Below are positions 34,801-41,790 of a stretch of 64,000 nt of DNA, piece by piece. How positions within the stretch are numbered: position 1 is the first letter of the stretch; every line of letters begins with the position of its first letter. Source of the stretch: Symsagittifera roscoffensis. Lineage: Eukaryota; Xenacoelomorpha; Acoela; Convolutidae. The translations under genes were made by a program, and so were the position numbers. Below the pieces are notes generated by a model. It was not told where the DNA came from. It made no database searches and saw only the letters and a program-made list of their open reading frames with translations. The stretch is from contig NC_087065.1 in NCBI RefSeq assembly GCF_963678635.1, forward strand, positions 13,060,743 through 13,124,742. Reading direction: 5' to 3'.

Positions 34801-37800
34801 TCGGCCAAAAATGGATTTCTTAAAAGGTACCAAAGGGGGGACCCTTTGGGTCGGCAGGGGGTCGAATCCCTGAGGGAAAGACGTCCGATACCGCCGCCCC
34901 CCGCCCTAAATCCGCCCTTATTGAATCAATACTGGCTGGACAGGACATCATTGTTCAATAAAGATCATGGATTTTTTCTCTTTCAAGTTCGTTCATCTGT
35001 TTGTTATGTTTTCTTATGCAATGTAATTGTAAATATCTATCTTATGTTGTGCCGTGTTTGTGTGTAATAGGGAAATGTATCTGCTGGGCTACATGGCCAA
35101 GGATAACAGATTGTATCTGGGGGACAAGGAGCACTGTGTGGTCAGCTACAGTGTGCTGTTGAGTGTGTTGCAGTACCAGACACATGTGATGCGGAAGGAC
35201 TTCAAGATTGCAGACCAGGTGTTGCCACAGATACCCAGGGAACACAGGACAAGAGTGGCCAACTTCCTCGAGAAACAAGTCAGACACTATTTAAACCATA
35301 TTTTTTTTTATTTGTAGTTTTTTTCAGTTTTTATTTTTCTCATTATTTTATCTGGCATTTTTATCACAAACGCTCATATTTTGCTGGACTTTCATGAGGC
35401 ACGCAAAGTTTCGTGAGGCAGCTTGAATCGTATCTAATTTAAATATAGTGCTCTCTTGTAGATTTGTTAAATTTATAACTTAACGCCATATCTGATAAAA
35501 TATTTTTCTTACAGTTGAGCTGGAGTTTACCAAAAAGGCTCATAAATATTTGCGTTTTTTGCGAAAACAGGATTTTTTATAAGGCGATAATTTTCATGGT
35601 GTTTTTGGGGGGTCGAACCAATTGCGGCGTGTACGAACTCATTTGCGACAGGTTATCTGAATTTACATTACCATTGATTCTAGGGATTCAAAGCACAGGC
35701 CCTGACTGTGACCACTGACCCGGAACACAAGTTCGAATTGTCACTGCAACTCGGAGACCTCAAGACGGCCTACCACATTGCCCGGGAGTCAGAGTCCCAG
35801 CAGAAGTGGAAGCAACTTGCTGACCTGGCCATTCGCCAGTGTCAGTTCGGACTAGCTCAGGAGTGTCTGCATCATGCGCAGGACTATGCTGGATTGTTGC
35901 TTCTGGCGTCTTCAGCAGGACAGACTGACGTGATGGCCAAACTGGCGAGTGCAGCTGAGACGGCGGAGATCAATAATGTGGCATTCTACTCGTTCTTCAT
36001 GCTCGGAAAGTAAGATCGATAAATTTTCAAGTATGAATTCAAGCTTCATTATCAGGTGAAACAACAGACTATACAAAATGAATTTTCTTAGTCTGGAGCT
36101 AGTTATGCGCTCAATTTGAATCGGACAACCTGTGAAGCATTGATGTCTTTACATGTGCTGTAAACAAACGTATATGGCTGTTTCAATATGCCATATTAAA
36201 TTAAATCGTCGATGGCTGCAATGATGCTTTGATACGTTCCTGATACATGGGTGTATGGTAGCATGTCTGTTAATTGTGTACAGGCTGGATGAATGTCTGG
36301 ACATATTGATTAATACCAACCGACTCCCAGAGGCGGCTTTTTTCGCCCGCACTTACCTGCCCAGCCAGATATCGCGAGTAGTGCAGCTGTGGAAAGGTAG
36401 TCTGGCCAAGACGAGTCCCAAACAGGCCGAGGCACTGGCGGATCCGATGCAGTACGAGAACCTGTTTCCCACTCTCCAGACAGCACTCCATGCAGAGCAG
36501 TATCTCCAGGGCCAGAGTAGAAAGGCAATGCCCGCAAAGACATTCCCTTCCACCACCGTGAGTTTGATTCGAAATTCAGAAAAATGATTTCGAGTTATTT
36601 GGGCATTAGAAGCGTCAGCCATCTTAATGCAATTAAGGCTATTAAGTGCAGTTAAGGTTGTAACGGTTTAATTACACTTGCAAAGCAATGTGTTATCGTA
36701 ACAACTTTCTTTTTTCCAACCTAATTCGCAAATATTGTTGCGAATTTTGTTGCGACTTAATTTACAGCTTATTGATAACATGTGCTTTGACACTCGAATA
36801 GTTATAAGTTTACACATTTGGTGTTACTTCTGCTGCATCGAATTGGCAATTTATTAGCATATGTAGCTGCGTTATTGGTGGCTAGTTTTTGGGGATTTTG
36901 AGCATCCGTGGCTGAATGGTTAGTGCGTGAGACTCAAATTTGCTAGGTCGGAGGTTTTTTGCTAATTGGAGTTTTTGCTAAGCCTCGAGTTTTTGCAAAT
37001 TCGAGGCTTATTTCGACTTTTTCTCATGTCACTTGAGAGAGCTGCTTTTTGGTCGTGTTCTCGCAAGTGTTTGCGAAGTGCAGCTTCGCCTCTGTGTTGA
37101 CTTTTGAGTCATTTTGAAGTCTTTTTCTTTCACAACTTTACCATGATTTTTGAGCACAAAAGAATCATAATTTGTCAAAAAAAAATTAGGCTCTTTCCTT
37201 CCCCCACCTGCAAATTTTTATAATTACACAAGCAATGCTTGTGTTATAATATGAACTAGTTTGTTTTACAACCTAAGTCGCAGATATTGTTGCGATCCAA
37301 ATATTGTTGCGGTAAAATGTGTTCATTTTGAAAGGTTGATTTTCATCAATAACCAGCTATTAAGTACAGCCAATGCTAAGGATTTTAACACAGACAATTA
37401 TTGTTTCGACTAACGAAAGTAACGGAATATTTATGCTCGGTGGTTTTTTTCTCCAGACAAGTTTCGACTTTTTAACTTTCCATTTTGACGGTTTTTTTAT
37501 ATCATTCGAAAAGTATTGTTGTCCTGAGCTGAAATTTGGAAAGATATTTCACCTGTGATAATTTTTTGTAAAGTTCTGGGAGTTAAAAAAATTGCCCTTT
37601 TGGCTTTATGATTTGCGATTTATTACATGCAAAATTTCATCTTTTTGTATTTGGTGTTACTTTTGCTGCAGCGAATTGGCAATTTATTAGCGAATTGGCA
37701 ATTTATTAGCGTATGTAGCTGCGTTATTGGTGGCTAGTTTTTGGGGATTTTGAGCATCCGTGGCTGAATGGTTAGTGCGTGAGACTCAAATTTCCATTTT

Positions 37801-39780
37801 GACGGTTTTTAACTTTCCATTATGACGTTTTTTTTATATCATTCGAAAAGTATTGTTGTCCTGAGCTGAAATTTGGAAAGATTTTCACCTGTGGACAATT
37901 TGGGACAATTAACGCGCGATATATTTCGCGCTATTAACGCGTAAGCGGAGATTTGATCCGTCAAAGAAATCGTTCCAAATTCGTTGAAGGAAGCTTATTT
38001 GCCATAATTGATTTATTACTGGGATCGAAATGTATCTTTTTGTACTTAATATGGCGTAGGGGGGTGATTTTCACAAAAAGTCTCAATTTAAAAAAAATTC
38101 ATTTTATTTTCATTACATTTAATTTTTTCATGTTATTACTGCTCCATTGACTGCTCTATAAGTTGAGGCACGTTAGTTGGTAAGTTTTTTTAAAACTGAC
38201 TGGTACTGCTAATGCTTCATAATTGGCGTGCGTCACTTAAGAAATTTTGAAGACTCTAAATTTTACTCATTCAGTTTTTCCCTGTAGCGCTATCGGTCAT
38301 ATTTTTGCTTGTGTATGAAATTGTGTATTGCCTGTGTTGAAATTACCGTTCACATTGTCCGATTGTTGTGAAAATTGACATGCAGACTAATTAGGCCATG
38401 ACAAACATGTTTAGTCTTCATAATCAACCTTGTAAAACCACTCGTTAGACCATAAAACTGATGCTCGTGTGGGGGGGGGGGGGACGAAAAAGAGCCAATA
38501 ACTATTTTTTGTCAGTTTTTTCAGCGAGTTTTTGTAAAACTTAGTGTTTTCTGGCCCCGTTTTGATTGAGTTTTGGCATATTGGAGAGTTTTGGCCCATT
38601 CGGAGGTTTCGTGTCTGTCCTCAATTTAAGAAGATGATTTCAAGAAGTATTTAGATCGTTTGTTAAAATGATATACCGCCAAGCAGTATCAAGGAGAGTG
38701 GTTCCTCAGATTGGCCACGGTGATAAATTCTGAGTGTGTGTGTTCTCATCCGTCAATCAAAGGCCAATTATCAAAAACTGAGATAACCTTTTCAGCTTTA
38801 TAGTCTTAAACTTCTTTTTGTGTAGCCGAACTGGGAGCGAAATGTATTGGAAGAGGCCTCAAACTGGTCAGGGGAGGAAGGAGTTCATCTTCAGCAGCAG
38901 CCTCAGTCATCCGCATCAGATACAGCAGGCAGAGAAGGAAGTGGATCAAGTCATGACAACTCTGCTCATGATTTGAGCGAGACAGTAGACGAGCAATTTC
39001 ACGACGCCGACGGAGAAAAGGGTGAAATAGTTAATGAAACAGGTACAAAATCGAGACAATTTTACATTTTCAACTGATTTGCTAAACGACGGTAAATTGG
39101 GTGAAATTTTTATTAACCAAATGTTGGTAGGGTCAGCTCGCCTATGATACTTGTGGCCGGAAACAAGTGAAATTTAGCCTTCACTTGATCGATGAAAAGT
39201 GCTTCTAAAAGGGTAAAACCTCAGACAATGGGCATCGCATTTATTTCTTGGTTTTAAATTTGGTGGGAATGAAAATACATCTCGTTTGCCGTTGATGTTG
39301 CACAGTATTGATCACTTATTTGTTGAAACCTATTGAGGTATTGCTGGATTCTAAATGTGACCCAAGTTAGCATCGTCCACCTATCTTCAATGGTGTTAGG
39401 GGAGGATCTTAGCTTCGTTCTGAGTTGGAGTATTTGGCTATCAGACTCGAGTATTTAACTTGCTGAGCTAAGGAGTTTCTATGCTAATAAAGTAGCGGGG
39501 TTGAGGATTTTTACTTAGTCTATCTGTCGGGAACTTGAACTCTGACCTCTTAGATTTTTTGGATTCAATGTGCAATTTAGATAACAATCAAGCAGAGCCC
39601 GAGCCCAGTGGGACTGAAGAAGATGTGAAAAAGAAAAGCGAAGAGGAACTGTCTTTGGACGATGACCTTGAGAAACTGAATTTGGACGAGGCAGTGGAGG
39701 GCACAGACGCCCACGACGCAGTAGTCATGGATGACGACGAGGATGATATAGACGAAGATGAACTCCTGAAAGACGACTGA
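12848..39780 (+). CDS. COPB2: coatomer subunit beta-prime (beta'-COP), 17 coding exons
   Basis: Beta'-COP is a subunit of the COPI coat that forms vesicles for Golgi-to-ER and intra-Golgi transport; its N-terminal propeller reads dilysine cargo signals. I assembled 17 exons, all GT-AG, with phases that close exactly to 2925 nt (974 residues plus TGA at 39778-39780). Protein start is [19 protein letters not shown], matching the strongly conserved family N terminus. Residues about 9-300 are the first WD40 propeller (IKLWDW, VKIWDY and LRLWHS blades), about 300-600 the second, and about 600-830 the alpha-solenoid that contacts alpha-COP. The tail is acidic and ends DELLKDD. Human beta'-COP is 906 residues; the extra length is mainly the Ser/Gln-rich linker in exons 16-17. 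Introns are 74 bp to 7.2 kb and packed with repeats. Identification is by recalled family sequence, not a search. Confidence 0.97.
12925..12945 (+). CDS. COPB2: COPB2 exon 2 (21-nt microexon)
   Basis: Seven codons (PLKLDIK) between a ttttag acceptor and a gtaaga donor. They match the conserved beta'-COP N terminus. It is too short for ORF-based gene finders and follows a 74-bp intron. Confidence 0.92.
13125..13270 (+). repeat. short dispersed repeat, copy also at 59126-59232
   Basis: The stretch with gacctgttttttttttcaaa, gaaatattctgtttca, aaattgtcgg and atttgtctgct recurs at about 59126-59232 in the same orientation. A tRNA B-box-like ggttggaatct precedes it here. Confidence 0.55.
13560..14560 (+). 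repeat. degenerate tandem repeat in COPB2 intron 2
   Basis: About six diverged units of roughly 150-180 bp. Each has a ctctcaaatctgagatattg-like phrase, 'gttcaattgaa', a 'gcggccacaa'-like phrase and an aagtcaaaattttt run (around 13720, 13895, 14065, 14140, 14310 and 14485). Confidence 0.6.
14940..15143 (+). CDS. COPB2: COPB2 exon 3
   Basis: Residues 9-76, first WD40 blades ([24 protein letters not shown]). Phase 0 at both ends, ggtttag acceptor and gtaagt donor. Confidence 0.96.
15227..15353 (+). CDS. COPB2: COPB2 exon 4
   Basis: Residues 77-118 ([19 protein letters not shown]), ending in phase 1 at a gtgagt donor. Intron 3 before it is only 83 bp. Confidence 0.96.
15570..15915 (+). repeat. 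family-II intronic repeat copy
   Basis: One of at least eight copies of a roughly 400-bp intronic repeat, all on +. Landmarks are aactccactatcgaacac-like, gacttcgaatttcgaaaat-like, gcgaaataa, tgatccagttttctcaaa, cataaattgttctaga and a closing ttgcgttcattgac-like phrase. Confidence 0.6.
16128..16276 (+). CDS. COPB2: COPB2 exon 5
   Basis: Completes the split Asp codon, then [12 protein letters not shown] and [18 protein letters not shown], near-invariant in the family. Confidence 0.97.
16960..17345 (+). repeat. family-II intronic repeat copy (5' half better kept)
   Basis: Carries aaagacaaactccactatcg near 17200 and ends with cttgcgttaattg...caactgtcttctggctatg, matching the ends of the other copies. 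Confidence 0.55.
17988..18134 (+). CDS. COPB2: COPB2 exon 6
   Basis: Residues 169-217 (VWQFG...[18 protein letters not shown]...[10 protein letters not shown]), phase 0 at both ends. Confidence 0.97.
18428..18642 (+). CDS. COPB2: COPB2 exon 7
   Basis: [16 protein letters not shown] to the IGY junction, including [18 protein letters not shown]. It ends in phase 2 at ggtaatc. Confidence 0.96.
18990..19217 (+). CDS. COPB2: COPB2 exon 8
   Basis: [20 protein letters not shown] and [13 protein letters not shown], the link from the first to the second propeller. Phase 2 at both ends. Confidence 0.96.
19509..19705 (+). CDS. COPB2: COPB2 exon 9
   Basis: Second-propeller region: [20 protein letters not shown] and [15 protein letters not shown]. 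It ends in phase 1 at a gtatgt donor. Confidence 0.96.
19865..20210 (+). repeat. hairpin-ended short element with tRNA-like module (copy 1)
   Basis: The element has an acttatttggtggcg-like opening, then a tRNA-like stretch whose B-box-like core is ggttggaatccga near 20080. It ends in the shared 3' tail (gaggcttatttttac..., gctgcttttggtcgttttctcgcttgtgtttg) and a decayed terminal hairpin plus tctgtgtt. Confidence 0.6.
20582..20688 (+). CDS. COPB2: COPB2 exon 10
   Basis: [20 protein letters not shown] and RRIEIQPRL. The gtaaga donor opens the 6.8-kb intron 10, which contains an antisense LINE. Confidence 0.95.
21640..22065 (+). repeat. family-II intronic repeat copy, intron 10
   Basis: Retains the internal order seen elsewhere: gtgatccacttcgaatttcg, atcagatttctcagcgaaat, attgatccagttttctcaaa, ataaattgttctacaaattc, then ccaactgtcagttggc. 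The 21831-21930 portion is the clearest match to 15720-15820 and 33530-33600. Confidence 0.6.
22130..22440 (+). repeat. family-II intronic repeat copy, truncated
   Basis: Contains aaagaaggcaaactcgacca, cgacttcgaatttcgaaaat and a partial cgcagcggaa, then runs into the 3' end of the antisense LINE. Confidence 0.55.
22440..23526 (-). pseudogene. LINE C reverse transcriptase, broken
   Basis: 23419-23039 encodes [17 protein letters not shown] (motif A) and [19 protein letters not shown] (motif B, with the usual Gln replaced by His). The motif C position reads TYMAKF, so the catalytic Asp pair is lost. 22947-22735 gives the thumb ([18 protein letters not shown]), and degenerate coding continues to about 22450. 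The copy is dead. Confidence 0.75.
24298..24960 (-). pseudogene. LINE C endonuclease region, broken
   Basis: The start of the APE-like domain is recognisable near 24960-24880 ([23 protein letters not shown], split by a stop). The downstream part at 24576-24298 has a CRDCNINII motif, equivalent to the GDFN motif, and a SITDHNTLF motif, equivalent to the SDH motif of the active site. Frameshifts separate the two parts. Target-site nicking is the family role; this copy is inactive. Confidence 0.65.
25650..26608 (-). pseudogene. LINE C ORF1 (RNA-binding protein), broken
   Basis: 26608-26324 encodes a charged segment with a likely coiled coil ([20 protein letters not shown]) running into [12 protein letters not shown]. 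26308-25982 follows with a lysine-rich domain in the position of the RRM-like part of ORF1. A tail with [18 protein letters not shown] and [20 protein letters not shown] is readable on the minus strand between about 25815 and 25650. Two internal stretches are duplicated: 25935-25995 repeats 26545-26610, and 25085-25170 repeats 25815-25890. Function is inferred from position and composition. Confidence 0.6.
27458..27635 (+). CDS. COPB2: COPB2 exon 11
   Basis: [19 protein letters not shown] through GEVVKTG, phase 0 to phase 1. Confidence 0.96.
27797..27893 (+). CDS. COPB2: COPB2 exon 12
   Basis: [19 protein letters not shown] and [12 protein letters not shown]. It is followed by the largest intron (7177 bp). 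Confidence 0.96.
28837..28874 (+). repeat. (TC)n microsatellite, 38 bp
   Basis: An uninterrupted TC dinucleotide run in COPB2 intron 12, a likely length-polymorphic site. Confidence 0.95.
29056..29425 (+). repeat. hairpin-ended short element with tRNA-like module (copy 2)
   Basis: The 5' end shows a decayed hairpin, then cttcttttttcaaatctaac, the leader of the family. The centre (about 29245-29315) has the B-box-like gatcgaatcct. The end carries gaggcttatttctactttt, gagctgttttttgtcgtgttctcgctag and a terminal hairpin with caaagcttcgcc. Confidence 0.65.
29600..29890 (+). repeat. hairpin-ended short element with tRNA-like module (copy 3)
   Basis: Repeats the cttttgctataatcacgatc and tttatttgtggccagtgttt phrases of copy 2. 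The tRNA-like module has gtctgattccgactc (about 29763-29777), and the 3' end shows a decayed gctgctcagcctctatg. Confidence 0.6.
29899..30046 (+). repeat. tRNA-Lys-like SINE copy
   Basis: 29899-29967 resembles a tRNA: cttcc at the start can pair with ggaag at the end. It also has a tagcgcag A-box-like motif, an anticodon loop cttttaa with UUU in the anticodon position, and a ggttctgttcc B-box-like motif. The stems are imperfect, and the sequence runs on without a break into a 3' hairpin (gcgaaggtgcagctttgc at 30023-30040). It is therefore a tRNA-derived SINE rather than a tRNA gene. Confidence 0.7.
30328..31131 (+). repeat. two-hairpin element, long form without tRNA module
   Basis: It opens with a palindromic acacaagcaaagcttttgt (30328), a T-run and 'caacttaagtcgcaaat'. 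From 30507 it contains a body related to the 530-bp elements at 61.8-63.5 kb: ttccgattttcctaacgaaa, gtgctcgggg and aattaacgcgcgatatattt. It ends in the 3' hairpin gcgaag-tgcaa-cttcgc (31108-31124) plus ctctctgt. Confidence 0.7.
31605..32160 (+). repeat. three tandem copies of a 70-200-bp segment
   Basis: Segments beginning agaagaattcggcgaacaaa occur at about 31610 and 31852. A third copy retains only the last third (gaaaatcaaatggaaaaagg, about 32090-32155). All end with attcacgcttcgg and aaaccgacaaaaaa. Copy 2 has an inserted hairpin at 31924-31967. Confidence 0.8.
31924..31967. repeat. near-perfect hairpin, 20-nt arms
   Basis: The left arm 31924-31943 and right arm 31948-31967 are complementary except for one base, with a 4-base loop (tacc). 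The sister copy at 31605 lacks the left arm and loop and has ctcgcaacgg where this copy has the right arm. Confidence 0.9.
33230..33740 (+). repeat. family-II intronic repeat copy, intron 12
   Basis: aggaatacaaactccactat at about 33314, cagcgaaataaacaatttac near 33510 and ttgatccagctttatcaaat follow in the family order, ending with cttgcgttgattgac and ccaactctctattgg. It has an extra 100-bp middle segment (33360-33500). Confidence 0.6.
34500..34935. repeat. GC-richer insertion of unknown type in intron 12
   Basis: Composition differs sharply from the surrounding T-rich intron, with several small palindromes (ccaaaggg-ggga-ccctttgg near 34827, ggcgtccaaggcgcc near 34764). The segment ends in 'ccgccctaaatccgccctta', a phrase also seen at about 52971 and in shortened form at 50804, as at DNA-transposon ends. 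The minus-strand ORF across it (34749-34276) has no recognisable features. Confidence 0.45.
35071..35278 (+). CDS. COPB2: COPB2 exon 13
   Basis: [19 protein letters not shown] through [11 protein letters not shown]. The gtcaga donor is non-consensus at +3 but is the only one that keeps the conserved junction to GFKAQALTV. Confidence 0.95.
35684..36009 (+). CDS. COPB2: COPB2 exon 14
   Basis: Alpha-solenoid: [19 protein letters not shown] and [16 protein letters not shown]. It ends in phase 2 inside a Lys codon. Confidence 0.97.
36284..36557 (+). CDS. COPB2: COPB2 exon 15
   Basis: [37 protein letters not shown] and [11 protein letters not shown], end of the solenoid. Confidence 0.97.
36672..37098 (+). 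repeat. hairpin-ended short element with tRNA-like module (copy 4, most complete)
   Basis: It begins with a decayed acacttgcaaagcaatgtgt, then ttccaacctaattcgcaaat and attgttgcg. The tRNA-like module (about 36903-36960) has a gtggctgaatggttagtgcg A-box region and ggtcggaggtt in the B-box position. The tail has gaggcttatttcgac and gagagctgctttttggtcgt. It ends in the hairpin gcgaag-tgcag-cttcgc (37073-37089) and ctctgtg. Confidence 0.72.
37226..38320 (+). repeat. composite of two-hairpin elements, rearranged
   Basis: It starts with a perfect palindrome (acacaagca-a-tgcttgtgt, 37226-37244). The 5' half of the long-form element follows to about 37570. A partial copy of the tRNA-containing form (37640-37795) has an internal duplication of gcgaattggcaatttattag. 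The long form then resumes from within its body to about 38320, where the 3' hairpin is lost. It reads as nested or template-switched copies. Confidence 0.65.
38826..39042 (+). CDS. COPB2: COPB2 exon 16
   Basis: [14 protein letters not shown] followed by a Ser/Gln/Glu-rich, poorly conserved linker. Ends in phase 1. Confidence 0.9.
39554..39780 (+). CDS. COPB2: COPB2 exon 17 and stop
   Basis: Acidic C terminus with a [14 protein letters not shown] segment like the family tail, ending DELLKDD and TGA. Acceptor at 39552-39553 was chosen over the ttacttag at 39518 because only the former keeps phase. Confidence 0.9.
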
Positions 39781-39830
39781 GTGATCCCGCCAATCAAATT
39801 CCAGACAAGACTGAATTAGTTGTTTCCTCT

Positions 39831-39836
39831 AATAAA
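39831..39836 (+). terminator. COPB2 polyadenylation signal
   Basis: AATAAA 50 bases after the stop codon, followed by a T/G-rich stretch (tagttttggtccatgttcattttat). Confidence 0.7.
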
Positions 39837-40397
39837 TTCATAGTTTTGGTCCATGTTCATTTTATCAGACGAGGTGATGCAAGGATATTCACTTTTTGAA
39901 TGTGAAAAAGGTAGTTCATATGAGCAAAAGGTGTTTTTGATATCATACTGGATTTGATCAATAAGATAAATGAAATTATTGTGGAGCATAAATTTGGGCT
40001 GTGGGTGCTAGCGATATGCAGTAGTTGTTCACGAGTTCGGTGGATGTACAATTTGACTTTTTTGATCAATGGTGCAAGAGATATTTCTGTAACATCATAT
40101 TTGAATCGACTTATTATGGCTTAAATTTTGTGTAAAATGTGTAAAAATTCTGATATATAATTATAGTTTCAAAATTTGCAGACCAGTTTTAAATCAAGGC
40201 GATTGATCCACAAGTGAAAGGACCTATATATGATCTGTTCAGCTCTTCACGGAGAACCGTTGTTGCGGCACTGCTTAAGAACTGCGTGCAATCTGGGCTG
40301 GGCAATGTTGCCACACCCTCAAGCAAGGATCACGGTGTGCCTCGCACATCCGACCTTCCAATTGAGAGTCGTGAACTACTTCACCACCAGTGTATTT

Positions 40398-40895
40398 ACA
40401 CTAGCAAGGCTTGTGTGATAGTATGAACTCTCTTTTTTTCAACCTAAGTCGCAAATATTAGTGTTCATTTTGAACAATAACCAGTTATTAAGTACACCCA
40501 ATGCTAAGGATATTAACACAGACTATTATATTACAAATAGCACTTTAACTTCAAGGTATCATGGATTTGTAGCGTAGAGGTAGGGAAGGAGACTCGCAGC
40601 AAAATAAGAGAGGTCGAACCTGGGCAGGGTCGGATGTTTTTAATGAACTTTTTCGTAAACTAGTTAAAATGCGTCCGCTTTGTAAATTAATAAATGTTAG
40701 TTGGAAATTTTTTTTTAAATTGACTGCTAATGCGTCATAATTGGCTTGCGTCACACTTAGCAATTATGTAGACTCATAATTGGCGTGCGTCATTCGAGAA
40801 ATTTTGTAGACCCAAAGTTTTACTCATTCAGTTTTTTCCTTGTAGCGTTATCGGTCATATTTTTGCTTGTGTATGCGAAGTGTAACTTCGCCTGT
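40398..40895 (+). repeat. two-hairpin element with tRNA-like module, downstream of COPB2
   Basis: The 5' palindrome-like end is acactagcaaggcttgtgtg (40398), then ttcaacctaagtcgcaaata. A tRNA-like module follows at about 40558-40625 (tagcgtagaggtaggg and ggtcgaacctggg). The tail is that of the long form, ending in gcgaag-tgtaa-cttcgc (40875-40891). Confidence 0.68.
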
Positions 40896-41044
40896 TTAAA
40901 ATTTGTTCAGGCTCAAATTTACTCTTTTTTTGGTTTGGCTGGTTTTTTTAATTGCAGCTCCCTTCCGTTGCTAAGAGGAAGGCAATTCTATCAAACAGCA
41001 AAAGTTTTAAGGCCACGAAAAACGTAAGGGATTTTTAGTTTCGA

Positions 41045-41292
41045 AAGTATGTTTGCACTCGCGAGCAGCGTAGTGTAGTAGTACAAACCTTATTTTTTCT
41101 TAAGCTTAGTCGGAAATTAAAATCTTCACTTATTTTGTGAACTCAGAATCACTAGGTCAGTTATCGAATCCGAGTCGTAGCCGAACTTTTACAAGTCTGA
41201 GGCTTATTTTTACTCTTTTTTATTGCGCTTAATAGAGCTGCTTTTTGTTTTTTTACGCTAGTGTGTGCGAAACGAAGCTTAGCCTCTTTGTT
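41045..41292 (+). repeat. hairpin-ended short element with tRNA-like module
   Basis: It has the leader accttattttttcttaagct, a B-box-like atcgaatccgag near 41165, the gaggcttatttttactc and gagctgctttttg tail phrases, and a decayed end gcgaaacgaagcttagcctc. Confidence 0.6.
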
Positions 41293-41790
41293 TGATTTGC
41301 AGTTTTCTTAGCGGAATAAAAAAGTTACCGAAAAATCCAGTTTTTTCAATGTCTAATTTTATCAAAGAAGTGTATCATAAATTGCTTTTGAAGTTCAAAG
41401 AGTCTTAAAACTAAATAGTTTCTTTTCCTGTTTTCTTGCGTTCGTTGACTCTTTTGCAACTGTCTGCTAGCTGTTTTCAGCAATATTGGTCATCATGTTT
41501 TTTTTTTTGGTTTTTCAGTAAAAAATTTAAAGCTCAAATATTTTTCGCAGATTAATTTGTGATTTCAATGCTTTTTTTTGTTAAAAGGTAGATAAACTCC
41601 ACCATCGCCTAGCTTTAAAAATGACCTTTAATTTGCGGAAGTCCCATTTGAAAAAATTAACTATTGATTCAGTTTTCTCTAAAGGGGACAAATTTGAAAT
41701 TCATGTACTAAAAAATAATCTAAAATTTTTAATTTAAGTACTTTTTTTATTTGTTCAATCAACTATTGGCAATGTTTCGAATAATTGGGG
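41290..41790 (+). repeat. family-II repeat copies in tandem, downstream of COPB2
   Basis: Two partial copies follow one another, showing the cttgcgttcgttgactct...caactgtctgctagc end at 41435-41480 and a second aactccaccatcgcct start near 41594. This shows that the family is not confined to introns. Confidence 0.5.

Noticed and set aside
39519-39553. Earlier acceptor (ttacttag at 39518) for the last COPB2 exon
   Set aside because: It would put the acidic C terminus out of frame; the acceptor at 39552-39553 keeps phase.
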